A stretch of 64,000 bases of DNA, taken from NCBI RefSeq assembly GCF_029227915.1, contig NC_079877.1, positions 14,776,851 to 14,840,850 of the forward strand, given 5' to 3'. The position numbers and the translations under genes were made by a program. Shown in pieces: positions 45,144 to 58,200 of the stretch. Origin of the DNA: Hydractinia symbiolongicarpus. Taxonomy: Eukaryota > Cnidaria > Hydrozoa > Anthoathecata > Hydractiniidae. The notes under the pieces are model-generated. The model did not search any database. It saw nothing but the letters and a program-made list of their open reading frames with translations, and was not told the origin of the DNA. Numbering within the stretch: position 1 is the stretch's first letter; every line of letters starts with the position of its first letter.

Positions 45144-48104
45144 TCATTTAGATAATATTTTGTGTTTTTCCGAGCAGGAAAAGACGTTTTGAAAGATATG
45201 AAGGTTTAGAAAGAAGTGCAGAAAATGTATTTAAAGAAGTTTTAATTTAGAAATGCTACAGGAGCAATAGTTGTTATTAGTTGTTACCTTTTTCCTGCTT
45301 TGTATATTCCTTTACAAATATTTTATTAACTAACTATTTTTTTAGCATTTTTTTAAGGTCCAAACGAAGCGAAAATGGCAGAAAGCTTTCATAAAAGTAA
45401 GTAATTTCCTATTTTTGAGGGGCGAAGGGAAGGAAAGGAGACCATCAATGCGGCCTTGCTTTGCGGAAACATATTGCTTAACTTTTTACCAGACGTCGAG
45501 TGCAAGCAGTTTAATCATCCGGTCGATCAACCCGGACGGTAAATTCGAATGTATACAAAGAAAAGTACCCGAACGATTTTTAAATTGCGGCTGTAATGCA
45601 TAAGACTTGTAGTGGCATAATTTTTAATTCAATTGTATACAGGCTTATTGGGAAAATTTAGGTAAAAAAGATAACGAAAAAAGTACATTTAAATTTTCCA
45701 TTTAAAAAAATTTTTCTTACCTAAGTGCCCACATAACAGGAAAATATGGATTTGAATAATAATGTATTTGCTTGAGTCATTCATATTATTTTTTCATTCT
45801 GTGTTTATGGCATAACCGACATCAACAACTTACATCTTCTTGTATTGCTTTAATAAAATGTATTGATTTAAACGCGTTCAAATTTGTTGTTAAGATATCT
45901 TTTTATTTTAAGGTAGATTTAGGCTTGTGAAATTTGTGTAGTAATAAAATAAACGATGGTTGACAAAGAGACTAATGTTATCATGTTCCACTAAATGACA
46001 TTTTAAAAAATTTTTTAATAAAAAACGTTAATAGAACAAAGCCAAAAGTAATACTTTAAAAACAAAACAACAGGACTTTTGATTTAGAAGTATACTGTTA
46101 CGTTCTCATATTTCTAAGGAGTTTGGTTTCTTTGGTATATTTCACATAAGTTAGATCAGCTAAAATAAATTACAAAAACAGACAAACTTAATTTTATATC
46201 TCAAGTATGAGTACTATTTATAAAAGATTAATATATGTTAAACCGAAACAAATATAAATATTAGGTATTTTAAGATTTAAGATTTTTGCCACGGGAAATG
46301 AACTGTAATCCGCAATATTTCTCATTTATTCGTATTTATACCGGGAGATGGATTTTTAAAACCAATTCACCTTTTTATTGTAACGCCTAAAGTACTCCTG
46401 CATTGGGGCAATACTTGTGATTTTTGTGAAGCGAAATTGTGAAACCTGTTTGTTACGCAAAGAATATAAATGAAATAAAAAATTCCTACACACCTTGCTC
46501 ATTTTGCGTGGGGGTGGCTAAATATTGTGTAGTATTAGGTAAAAGTGCCTTAAATTCTAAACGGTCATCGTTGTTTTAGCCTGAAATAAATTGTAAGATT
46601 TAACGACTTATTATTAGGGATATATGATTAAATATGTTCTAAATCATGCTGCTATTTTTACTGCAAGTTTAGTTGTATATTCACAGAACAGAGTTTAATG
46701 ATTTTCATTTATAATTCTCATTATTAAGACAGTAAGGATATATTTTGTATATTTTGTTTGTAGCCCAGTTATTTGTGATTGTTGACGATTTCTGTTTCCT
46801 CTGAAATTAATCCAATTTCGTTCCAAGTACAAACACGACAGCATTGTCACAAATGTTGTCAGCAAATCTGAGTTTAGAGGAAGAATGAGAACGTTTTTGT
46901 GCGGTTCTTTTGTGCTTCTTTTTCTGCCTTTCTACATTAGGAAGTAGCTAAATTCTATAATGAAAGATATTAGCTTGTAGCAAGGACTATAGCCATGAGT
47001 TCAGTTACCGTTCAACAAACTTGAAAATCTTGTTTCACACAAGGTACAAGCCGGCTAAAAGAAGAAGCCAAATATCACTTTGCTAACAAGTTAACTAGTC
47101 AATTTGCCACATCAAGAAATTCACTTTATTGCCAAGGTGAAAGTAATAAGAATTATTAGAGTTAATCCGTAAAGGTAGAGTACGACGGATGACGGATATT
47201 TTTACTTTTTTTGATATATAATCTACATCTTGAATTTGTTTCCGCGTCCAGACTTACACAAAAGGACCAAAAATACGATCATGTGTGCTAATTACGTGCC
47301 CCTGTTACATCTTTTTCTCGTAGTAGGGCACAAGTTTGCCTGGATATCTGTTACATGAAGGTTTTTGCTATTATGAGAATGAATATGGTACTAAGAAAAT
47401 AAATAGAAAAGGTCATAAAATTCGAATTATTACGAAGAAAGGCGGGTGGGTGGTACTAGATTTGTTACGATGCGTTAAAAGAGATGAAGAGGTGGTAAAA
47501 AAATGGCTGATTTTGGTGTTTCGTATTCATTCAATGGCCCCTAGCTATACAATAACATATTTAAGTGATAAAGAAAGTGGATTAATCTCCTCTTGTGTCA
47601 GGCAGTAAATTGCTAAGGCTATTCTTGATCACAGGGTTCTCAGCTGGTTGTTTTTAGCGCAAAGCACCTTTATTTTATCAACACAATTCGGTGAATGTGA
47701 ACCAGACCTTAACCCTGTGGATCATGTTCGTCTGTAGTAAATTTATTTATATATATTTCTGTTTATATATTGCTATATTACGTATTGCTTCTGAAAAAGC
47801 TTTCACCATCAGGTGCGTTTCCAGATTTTTTTAAGACTTACTCAAAACATTTCTGCGCAGCAGCAATGTTAGGACTACGCATTGCGTTTACCAGCTGGGG
47901 GTTTTATTGAAGCATCAGGGGACAAAAATTGCTGGAAATTGTCTTCCAATTCTTCTAGCTAACGAAATTGACGAAAAGAAACGCTAAGCTATAAGAAAAT
48001 CTCATAAGAACATCTTTTGTAAGAAATAACTCTCTGTCTTATATGTCATATTTTAGATAAGTAAAAGCACTAATATCACTAAAAACTGTACTAACATGTA
48101 GAAC
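45144..48104. other. Non-genic interval
   Basis: No gene that I can support. A possible first exon at 45375 (ATGGCAGAAAGCTTTCATAAAA|GTAAGT) and a short frame ending FLNCGCNA (stop 45601) do not join in phase. A frame at 47336-47608 is open but has no recognisable homology. Confidence 0.4.
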
Positions 48105-48108
48105 TTAA

Positions 48109-48816
48109 CCCTATTCGGTTTTTTTTAATAACTCCTGATTGCTTTGTTACATGGCTATGATACCTACTGAGTTTCAACATTTATCTATTAGACACCTGCA
48201 TACTAATTTTTTAGGTCCCATACCTTTAAGAGGCTTTGATATTGGCCATTAGTCGAAACTACCCTTAAAATCTCTATGAAATCCTTAAAATGGGGAAAAT
48301 ATAATAACTCCTGTTAGGATTATCCTTAGAACTTGAAACTTGCAGCACAACTTTGTTTCATCAAGAAGAATCATTGTGAATAATTTGAACACGTGAGTAA
48401 TCCGATTTCCCGATTTTGTCGGATTTCACCCGAAAATCGGGAAAAAACGGATTTTCGGGCAATTTTTGGCAATTTTTTATCCGATCCATGTAAAAACCGG
48501 AAGATATGGTAAATAACTTTTATTTAGCTTTCAGAAACTTCAAACAGAATGTAAAAATTGCTCTAGAACAAAAGTAATTATATTTTAAGCAGATAGTGGC
48601 ATTTTTAACAATTTTGAAGCTTCTGATGACGTCACAGAAAATGTGCTGACGGAAGCAAAAGTTTATTGGCGCCATTTTGTTCCATTAATGGTGTACTATA
48701 AGTGTGCCAAGTTTGATTCAATTTGAACAATCCTATGAAAAGTTATTGAGGGAGGCGGGGGGCGGAATCCGCCCCCCCGGTCATAGTATGTTCGAAAAAC
48801 CCCGGACCGAATAGGG
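48109..48816. mobile_element. piggyBac-type MITE, complete (708 bp)
   Basis: TTAA (48105-48108) | CCCTATTCGGT ... ACCGAATAGGG | TTAA (48817-48820). The TTAA target duplication with CCC/GGG ends is the signature of piggyBac. There is no ORF. A truncated relative lies at 36030-36640. Confidence 0.88.
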
Positions 48817-48820
48817 TTAA

Positions 48821-50956
48821 ACTGTTTATCAATTAAAAAACAACAGCAGAGATTAACAGGGATTAACTACAATTAAGTGAGACAATTGTGAATATATTTC
48901 AATATTTATAAATTTTTGCTGTTTCTGCCAATATCAGGCTTCATCGGCATGACTAGGTGAGTTGAATGATCACACCAGCCATGTACAGCAAAATAAAACA
49001 CAATCATAACAAAAACAATAAGAATATGGAAAGACCAGGATATATGACACAAACACACCTCAACCCATGTATTTGTTCAAATGTACAGAAACGATATATA
49101 ATGAGGTCATAGAGTTCACTTGCAGACTTAAATAGGAAAGTGCGACTTTTGTTTACGAAGGTTTTAACTTGGTACAAGCGGAACGTAATGATTTGGTTTA
49201 GAGTCTGCACCAGACTTAACAATACTTTCATTACAAAATAAAAATTTTAACTGATCTCCATCAGGTAAAATATACACTGCGTAAAGAGACTTCAAAGTAG
49301 TAAAAAGCTGAACTGTGGGTAAAACGTATTAATTTTTTGTTTATTACTGTTGACAAGGCATGTATTGACAGAGAAGACGACCATGTCTTAGGGTATAGTT
49401 GTTGATTGCTTCTGCTTTCACTGCCTCCTCAGGAGAAAGAATCGTGTCACAAGCAACATGGGATAAGGAAAATCTGAATAAACCTTTTTAAATATAAAAA
49501 TATTTTCCTTGTGGTTATTAAAGCAAATTGAAAACAAGGATGCTTGAAATGAAAATAAAGCTGCAAGAAAACATTAACGAGAGAATTATCACCTACCAAT
49601 ACCAACGATGCTGAGCTGTATAGAGTGGATTGAATCTAAAAATAATATATTTCGAAGAGTTGTTTAATTTCTTCACCGATCTTACTTCTCCAGATGTGAA
49701 ACTCTTGATTTTAATAACAACACAAATATTATATTGTAGAAGAACTACAATGTTCATCACTAACATACTGCCTGGCAGTGAGTGGGATTCGATCGGCGGT
49801 ACTTAGAACTCGGAGCGGCAGAAGAACCCACTATACTACGTGCGGCAATATGTTAGTGATGAACTCAGATAGTTTATCTGGATGGTGTGTATACGTAGGT
49901 GTATATTTGTCATAGCACATCCGTATTTAGTGAAATACTACAATATGACTTACACGCGTTATACTCGCCCGTCATTATCAGAGGTCTGATCAGGGTGAAA
50001 CATTCTCTGTTGAGAATGAAATGCGGATGTGCTATAACCCTATGAGCACAAATATTAATTGAGAAAGAACTCCTCCACAATGACAAACATCTGTTCAATG
50101 AAATCATATTACAAAAACAATTAGCCAGCTATAGCTAGCTAATTGAATCTTTTTTTTTATTCATTTTTAATAGTCCGTTATGAAAAGCTCTCTTCCGCCT
50201 TTCGTACGTAATATACTAAACGCCTTTAAGAAATTGTGAGGTGTGTTGGAGAGTAAAAAAACATGCTTTTCACCTTAACGCAATAATTCCTTTATCTTTA
50301 CACCTCGCCTCAGATGAAATGTATATATCTGCACCTGAATTCGGATGCACAATTTTACCAACTAAGGGATAAATACATACAGAATACAAAAATGTCTGAG
50401 AATGAACTCTTTCTAAAAGTTCTTTTTGTATTTCATTTAAGAGATTCAACATTACCACACTTTATATCTGCAAGAACCCACACCAACACGTCTGCAGTAG
50501 CCATACGGAAAGAATCCAAGCCAAATGACGTGAGGATTTGGCTGATCTTGACGAATGTGAGTTAAAAATATAGCCTAACAGGTTATAAGTAACCACGCAG
50601 TACGGAACCTAAATTTCCTACACCGGCTACATGCAACATATTGCTTACTACGCCTAGAGTGGGAACATTACGTCACGATTTTGACGTTACATGCCCCTAA
50701 AGTGAGATGCGGAGGGTTGCAGGCCATAGCTATTTAATTTTGATTAATTGAGTAACTGATTAGTTAAAATGAATCAGTCAAAATCTGTAAGCTATAATTC
50801 GCAACTCTCTTAGTCTATATGATAGCGACGTCACAGCTTTCACATTAACATCTCCATAGGCGAAATGAAGAGGGCTGTGAACCGTGGCTTTTTGCCGTGA
50901 AATAAATAGAATCTGAACGGATTTTCTAACGCTCTCTGTCTGCAACACAATAGGCT
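48821..50956. other. Non-genic interval with a SINE
   Basis: No coding region supported. It holds SINE copy 2 at 49733-49845; the remainder is AT-rich sequence. Confidence 0.5.
49733..49845 (-). mobile_element. tRNA-derived SINE, copy 2
   Basis: Minus strand: CCGCACGTAGTATAGTGGG (A-box region), GATCGAATCCC (B box), tail TTAGTGATGAACATTGTAG and TTCTACAAT. Aligns with copy 1 over its full length. ATGTTAGTGATGAAC occurs inverted on both sides (49751-49766 and 49850-49864). Confidence 0.72.
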
Positions 50957-51115
50957 CCTTACGCAAAGTAGGACAGAGTTCTATACGATGGCGTAGCTCA
51001 GAATACTTTTCACGTCGTCGTTGCGATCCCATAGTTGTTTACAGAAGCTTGCGCAAGAATTTTACAGGCGGCGGCGATGTAAATAAATACAAAGTTTGAG
51101 CACCAAAGTCGAAAA

Positions 51116-52038
51116 ATGGCGACCTATAGAAATACACGTGAATGTTTGTTATTAGTACATTCAAACGATTTAATTAATGAAGAGGAATTTTTGTTGCTTT
51201 ACGATATCAACTTATCGAAAAATATAGAATTATCTTAATGGGCTTATGATAAAATTAAAGTTGAAAATCCGACAGACGATGAATGTAAAACAGATTGGTT
51301 GTCCAATACCTCAAATGTCCATGATTTTTAATCAAATAATGGACCATAATTACGGAAATTTTAAAAACCTATTGCAAGACCTTAACCATCCATGGTTATC
51401 TCCCAACCATCTACAGTCGCATGTAAATGCTGTTTATAATAAAGGTTCCTCACTGGATAACTACTGGAGCTTTATTGATGGGACAGTATGGCTGTATGTC
51501 GCCTAAATAAAAACCAACGTGTGGTGTACAATGAACATAAAAAAGTTCATCGCATTAAATTCCAATCCGTGGTCACAGCTAATGGGATGATTGCTAGTCT
51601 ATTTGGTCCCTATGAAGGCAGAACCCATGACTCTGGTATGCTGAATTAATCTACACTTTTGCAACAGTTACGGCAACACTCCTATGGCAGATTTGGCAGC
51701 TCACTGTGCTTCCAGCTGGACCTCTAAAGGGTGCTTCCAGTTGTACACTTTACGGGTACAACTGAAAGCACCCTTTAGAGCATTAACTCGGAACCAGTTT
51801 TTATACAATAAAGCCATGAGCAAAGTACGAATTGCCGTTGAATGGGTATTTGGGACATTGTAAATTATTTTGCATATTTTTGGATTTTAAAAAAGATTTG
51901 AAAATAGGTTTAAGTGCTGTGGGGAAAATGTATGTTTCTTGTGCAATAATCAGTAATACACACACATGTCTGTATAAATCAACAACATCAGATTATTTTA
52001 ACTGTAATCCTCCAACATTACAACAGCATTTCGAGTAA
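51116..52038 (+). pseudogene. Harbinger-type DDE transposase (HARBI1 family), decayed
   Basis: ATG 51116 starts MATYRNTRECLLLVHSNDLI. About 50 residues are then missing after TDDECKT (51290). GCPIPQMSMIFNQIMDHNYG and NYWSFIDGTV (first catalytic Asp) follow; a frameshift leads to YNEHKKVHRIKFQSVVTANG and GPYEGRTHDSGML; the segment with the second Asp is lost and replaced by a hairpin (51722-51778). The end reads AMSKVRIAVEWVFG (catalytic Glu) and GLSAVGKMYVSCAI to TAA 52038. The usual role is cut-and-paste together with the SANT partner; this copy cannot work. Confidence 0.87.
51722..51778. repeat. 25-bp inverted repeat inside the Harbinger transposase
   Basis: CTCTAAAGGGTGCTTCCAGT... (from 51723) pairs with ...ACTGAAAGCACCCTTTAGAG (to 51778) with one mismatch and a loop ACTTTACGG. 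The right arm corresponds to coding sequence LKAPFRALT, so the left arm is an inverted local duplication that replaced the region of the second catalytic Asp. Confidence 0.8.
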
Positions 52039-52087
52039 AAATAAGAGCGAAGAAACAAAAGAACAAAAGTTCCAAGTATTTATGGAT

Positions 52088-52877
52088 TTATTTCTCAAGG
52101 TAACGATAATGATAACATATATGCACATGTAAATCAGTGTAATCTTTTTTAAAATTGTCCATAAATTTAACAAATAGTTGCATTTGTTGTTGCTCAGCTT
52201 CATCTTGCGCTAAAATCAAGGCATTCTGTTGTTGGTGTTGCGTTGTCGGTGCATCATGCCATCGATTTGTTTTTTCTTCATTGTTAGCAAATCAACAAGT
52301 GCTTTCTGTTGGTCTTCAGCTGCCTTTGTTTTTTGATCTATTTCTAATTTACGCACATCTAACTCTTTCGTCCTTATCTCACTATCCTTTTCAGCTTTGG
52401 CTTGTAAAAATGCTATTCCTGTTCTCTTTTTTGATAAGAAGACTTTCTTCACTATCTGTGGAATCTGTACTTTTTCTGGTTTCACTAAATCTTTCTAAGA
52501 ACATTTCTCGCACATCTTGCGCATTTTTCCTCTTATCTTTCACATTTTGGGTTTCATCATCATAATGTAAAGCAGCTTTGCCTTTTTGGACAATTTCCTC
52601 TACACCTTTTTCAACCTCAGTTAATTCAGGGTCATTAGTACCTGTGGACTTTCCTTCATTTGCATTTTTCCGAACAAATATGCTTTCTCTAGAAACTTAT
52701 ATCGTTCTCTCACAGATCTTTGGTTTACCCGAAACACAGGATTAGGTATGGAGTATAATATGTCTGCAATTTGAGTCCAGGCTTGACCTCGTGTCAGAGT
52801 TGAAGGTTTAAACAGGTAAGGTTCAACGTCAGTATTTCACGAACCAAATTTATGTCGTGGTCACTTGGCCATTCCAT
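52088..52877 (-). pseudogene. Harbinger-associated Myb/SANT-like DNA-binding protein, decayed
   Basis: ATG at 52877 begins MEWPSDHDINLVREIL (SANT-like helix start). Frame shifts follow, with TRGQAWTQIADILYSIPNP and VFRVNQRSVRERYKF (helix 3 region) in other frames. The C-terminal half is an acidic/basic coiled coil, RKLEIDQKTKAAEDQQKA, then LAQDEAEQQQMQLFVKFMDN in a shifted frame, ending at 52088. In active elements this protein carries the transposase to the nucleus and to the element ends. Confidence 0.82.
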
Positions 52878-54099
52878 AGGGCATCTACAACATAAAAGAG
52901 TAAAAAATAAGTAGATTTAGGTAAGTTTGACTTGCTGGTCATGTACTACTGTGTTTTAAGATTTTGAAAATCACTAATAAACATCTATTTTATATGCCCA
53001 TAACAAGTACCAATTTTTTTAACACAATTAAGTAGTAGCAAACTCTTTAATTCCGAAAGAAAACGTATGTGAGGTTAAACTAAACAACAAATTATACTGA
53101 TGTGTAGCTAGCTAACTAGCTGGAAAGTATACAACACTTACTGTCTTTTTCTAGAGGTATTTGTTAAATCTTGAATACGTTTTTCTTCTTTTTTCTACAT
53201 ACAATACGTCCTATTAAACGAAAAAAACATTTCTCTAACACATAAAACTTCACTGTGGTAAAAATATTGTGGGGGATAAAAAAATATACTCACGTACTAG
53301 CCACAACGACAAAACACCTCTTCTCACGTCCAAGGATTTCGTGGAATACGCCGAGCTGGGGTTTTCCCTACCCTAAGCATGCGTTGTGCATACAAATAAT
53401 TTTGTTCTCTGTCGTAGAGAACCCCGTCCTACTTCGCGTAAGGTGTCTAATGATCGTCGACATCATTCGTTTCACGCGTCACGAGACTTATCTGACTAAC
53501 CCTGGATCCGCGCCTGGCCATAGTTCAACTTGGAAAGTTGCTAGCTCAGGGAAGGGAAGGGATCGTAGTGTAACGTAGATATAAGGACTGCAGGCTGCTA
53601 AGTAATATGCTGACTTTGACCCAATGTTAAACGTATCATTGTTAACTGGCTTTCTTTTAAAAATTATTTAGCCATCATTTATAAGCAATTGTAAACATAT
53701 TTGTCCACAGCGGAGCCCTTTTTCTGACCTAAAAAGTGCAAGTGCATATAAAATTTGACTATTTCCCTTACTAATAGGTGAAATTTTAAGTTGGACTAAC
53801 TTGATAGGCGCTTAGGGCACAAAACATAAAAGCAGATCCGCAGTTCCTTTCTTGTGAGCACAGCTGAAACACTGACGAAGACAGTGAACGCCAATCCGGG
53901 ACGAAGACAGTGAACGCCATCCATTGGATTAAATATTGACAGATGGCAAAGGAGACTTTCGAGATTAACGAGATAAAACAAAAAAAATTCTGGGTACTAA
54001 GTTTCGAGGAAACTAAAATGAAACATAGCTACCAAGCGACAATTTGTTGTTTTGCTGTTTTTTGTAAAACGGACGGAATGACTTTTTCACGAAAAGAAG

Positions 54100-54510
54100 A
54101 AAGGGTATGTATATGTAGCTAGTATATCACATTTTTTTTACATCCAATGAACCCTTTCTTAAACTCGCTCACACCTTAACCTATCCAGGCCAAAACTACT
54201 AACTAATCTCGCATAAAACTAGTTACTTAGCTAGCATAAAACTACCACTTCGGTTAGCGTACAAAAGTGCCGAATAAAATTACCGACTTAGCTGGCTTAA
54301 AACTAGCTCCTTACCTAGCTAGCATTTAGTAAATGAGATAATTTTACTGTGATTAGGATTATAACATCATATAGCTACAATCGTCCTCAAAATATACTGG
54401 CTGCGGTAAATTGTACGACAAAATCAAGGATAAGAAAAGTTAGCAAAATCAGCAAAGGAACATAATTATGCTTATTCTACAGCTGGTCATGTGTAATCGT
54501 TGTCACAGCT
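54100..54510. repeat. Dispersed repeat, copy 2 of 2
   Basis: Partner of 15395-15915: GAAAGGGTATGTATATGTAG, CAATGAACCCTTTCTTA, ACTAGTTACTTAGCTAGCAT units, AAATCAGCAAAGGAACATAA, TATTCTACAGCTG and GTGTAATCGTTGTCACAGCT in the same order. Confidence 0.7.
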
Positions 54511-55159
54511 TAACCCAAAACGGTACTTTCTAACATTGAATGACAGAGAGTTGAGGGTCATTTTTCTTGTGGACTGTTGTGACCATATTACTTATATTGT
54601 TCAAATTTTTTATCAATATTTCCTTATTCTCTTTCATCGTGTATTTTTTACTTGTTTTTTGTAGTCCTTGAATTATTGATATATCTCTTATCTTGGTGGC
54701 CTCTCCTTTGATCATTTTTACTATTTGGAGGTCTCCTGCTATTTGTAAATTTTAGTTATTACCTTGTATACATCAACTATATATTTGCCGTGATTGTTAT
54801 TCTGACGTTTGTGTATAATTTGGTTCATTCAATTTTTACGCAATTAAAATGTAAAAATCGTCATAGTAATATGATAATAATCATATATTTTTTAATGTTT
54901 TACTTTTAAGAATAACCTAATTTTGTATAATTCGATGCCATATGGCTTATTTGGAATATTTAATTTCACAATTATTTACCATAATTTATTTTACAATTAT
55001 TTCACAATTAAAATTTACTTGTAACATAAACAATATACGTCATTACATTATATATAACAAATAATTTTTAATTTTGCTGCCTTTTTCATCTTTTAATGAT
55101 TTGACAGTATTTATTATGCGCAACAGGAACTGTTGGTAAATTATGTATGATATGGTAAA

Positions 55160-55205
55160 TTCTATGGATTTACCATATAAAGATTTATATGGTAAATCCA
55201 TAGAA
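55160..55205. repeat. Perfect 22-bp hairpin with 2-nt loop
   Basis: TTCTATGGATTTACCATATA-AA (55160-55181), loop GA, and the exact complement at 55184-55205. Confidence 0.95.
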
Positions 55206-58200
55206 GCACCCGAGAATTCATTGTCTCTAGGGACATTTAGATTCGTTCAGTATTATCCAGTCTAATCACAGTGCAAATTATTACGTTTCATGAAGTTGTA
55301 ATATTATTTTGCAAGGAGTTTATTTTGAAACGGTATGATTTGATGGTGACATTGTGAAATAAGACATCACCTGAGATTAATATATAATTAAGGAAATATA
55401 TTTAACACGCAATGACAACCGTACATTTGCCACACCTAATTAACAGAATATTATGTACCAAGTATGTTAGTTTATTTGGTGTTATTTATTGCCTTGCTGA
55501 TTGCTTTGTAGTAAACTTTCTGTTTAGAGATAATTTTCTACGATTAGACATTGTTGTAAACATTGCAGCTCCAATGCTATTAAAAATGTAATTCAACTTG
55601 TTAATAAAACAAGTCGGAAAACACGCAAGGAATCGATGAAAAATGTACACACAAAAATATTTTTTTTAGATGAGAAGAAGAACTTTGTCAGAATAATGCT
55701 ATAGTGAAGCGAAAGATGTTATAACAGGACTTACATTGTTGAAGGTTTTAATGGTAGGTATCTCAAGTGCTTTGATTTGTGGGGTGTAGAGAAGAATAAT
55801 ACCTTTCATTTCATCATAGGCTATAAAAAGAATAACCGAATTTTTTAGTAAAGCTCTTTATAACATAAAACTATTCGAAACATTTAAAAGGGAATTAAGT
55901 TTATAGGAAATGTGAACACAAAATATTATACCTTTTAATGCGGACTTACTAGTTAGGAGAACTTCGTGGTCTTAATACTATAACATATATGCAGATCTTA
56001 GATTAACCAGGACAATTCCAACTTCTGCAAAATACTAGCTTTTGTGACATTATTTAACGGGAATACGCGCATTCTGAATTAACGAGGTGAGGGAATGCTA
56101 AACTGGGCAACGACTCCATTTAGCAGCGGGCTAAGTGCTCCCGACACAACCCCTTCATACTTTATTGCATAAAAAGTCCGACAGACGTTCATTGAGGGTA
56201 CTCCAACCAAATGCACCCGAGAGATGAATCCTCATTATTATTAATTTTCATGTTTTGAAATAAATATCTTTTCCAGAATAGAATATTTATCAACGTTATA
56301 ATAAAGTTTTGCAGTTTTAGACATGCGTTATCATGTAGAGAAAAAAATATTACCTACGTGTATGCAATTTTTTATGAAATATTTCTTGTGTTATTTTTTG
56401 TGTCAAACCATCCTGAATAAGTGATTTTGTGATAGCAAAACAAAACAGAAACCGTCTCAATGTTTTTCGCTGTCTACCTACTTTCGCATGTTGCTAAATT
56501 CTTGAAAATTAGTTTTCTACAGTGATGTTATTTTACTGGATTTAGCTTGTCTTTGTCACCGCATGAATGTTGCGATAAATTTAATCACTGTGTGATGTCA
56601 CAAATAAACAAAATATGTACGAACCAAGTTGGCTTTGTGCATTAATGGCGGTAACCGTTAATGTAATTATCGTTTATCAGAAAAAGAAAACAAAATATGC
56701 CATGTTGTGCTTGTCATATGCAAAATGTTTTCATCGCAAAAGACATATATGTAAGTCTTTTCGTTAGTTCTCCTTTAATAATTTCATGGTTGACGATCTG
56801 TATAAAGTATTTAAAAATGTTTGTCTTCTAGAATTTATTAATGATTTTGCAATGAAATTAAATTTAAGAATCTGATTATTTTTCAACTTTCCTTACATTT
56901 AAAGAGTTGCTGGAAAAAGTGCAATTTACTGTAACTTAGTGAGGAATAGAATCTACGATGCAAAAGTAAGTTCGCAAAAGTGCTCTTTTATATTTTGTTG
57001 TTGGAATTTCAGTAAGTAAAGGTATAGAAAAAACTTCTAAAATAAATTTAACAAGGTGTATAAAATCGTTCTGCCTCTTTTTGTGCGCTAGTAAGCAAGC
57101 AAATTTGATTTACTTGTAATTAACAGATAACACCGTTGAAGGATTTTTAAAACCTATGACAGTTAGCACACACATCAATTTTCTAAATGATTGCTCTTAT
57201 GACGCGTGCACTTGGATTGTTGATAACCATTGCTTACTTCTGTTTAAAGTTTGAAGATGACCTACCTTAACCATATGTTAACACTTATATAGGATAGGCT
57301 AAACTATTTAACTAAAATCCTCCCCTTCGCTTCTATTGATAATAATTTATCTATAATGAATTCGTTAGTTTAATAATTAATAAGATGGGGAACTCGAATT
57401 TTCCTTTACCAAATCAATAATACACATTTTTTAACCACAAGTGTGTGATAGCTGTATTTTAAATTCAATTGGAAATTTCGGATGGAAATTTGGATCATCA
57501 AACCTTGCGTTTTAAAGAGAATATAGAAGAAACATAACATGTTATTTCGTTTTATACTTTCTATTTATTTTAGTTTCGATTCTGTTGATTTGAGCTACGA
57601 AAAGAAGAACATAGGTTTTTGACAAGAAGTACTGATTATGGTTGGTGGTCTGAAATATTTCTGAACAAGGGAGACTTTCTATGATTTCGCTTAAAATAGA
57701 AAAATTAAAAAAGATCTCTGTTGGCATTATCTACAGTCTTTTTGTTGATAAAAGGGGCCAACTTTCTAGCACTTGCAGAACACGAATCTGGAGAAGTATT
57801 TAGGGTGTATTTTGGAGTGTTTTGATTTTTGTGGCGTGTATGAATGTTTCCAGTGAAATTTTTTTCTTCTTTCTTGCAAAGTTTTGCTTGGAATCTTCTC
57901 TTTTAGTTGCTGTATTATTCATTCTATACTAGAGTCAGTCATGTAAAATAAGGTGAGTATAGAAGTAGCCATATTGTCCTAAAAAAAGGGAAATAAGCAA
58001 GTTTACCTGGTCGCTAAGAGCGTTGCTAGGGAAAAGTGGAATTAACAACTTGCACTAAATGTGCTATAACTCTTGAATAGACCATTTTTTTTGATTTTTT
58101 TAGCAAGACAACAGCATATGTAGAAGACCCACCTAGGGCTTAAAACAGTTTTTTTGAAAAAATTGAAATTTTCCACCTTTTTTTCTAGACGTACCTTAAT

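Larger units (their letters stand above)
50957..53443. mobile_element. PIF/Harbinger DNA transposon, decayed
   Basis: The 32-bp inverted repeats 50957-50988 (CCTTACGCAAAGTAGGACAG...) and 53412-53443 differ at about four positions. Between them lie the two usual Harbinger genes in convergent orientation, a DDE transposase (plus) and a Myb/SANT-like partner (minus). Both are interrupted. The 3-bp target duplication could not be fixed (ATA left, TAA right). Confidence 0.8.

Noticed and set aside
45375-45603. Possible two-exon gene (ATGGCAGAAAGC exon and frame ending FLNCGCNA)
   Set aside because: The exon phases do not match and no downstream exon was found.
47336-47608. FLYWCH-like zinc-finger frame (HEGFCYYENEYG)
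   Set aside because: Only a weak resemblance to the start of a FLYWCH domain; the Cys/His ligands that should follow are not there.
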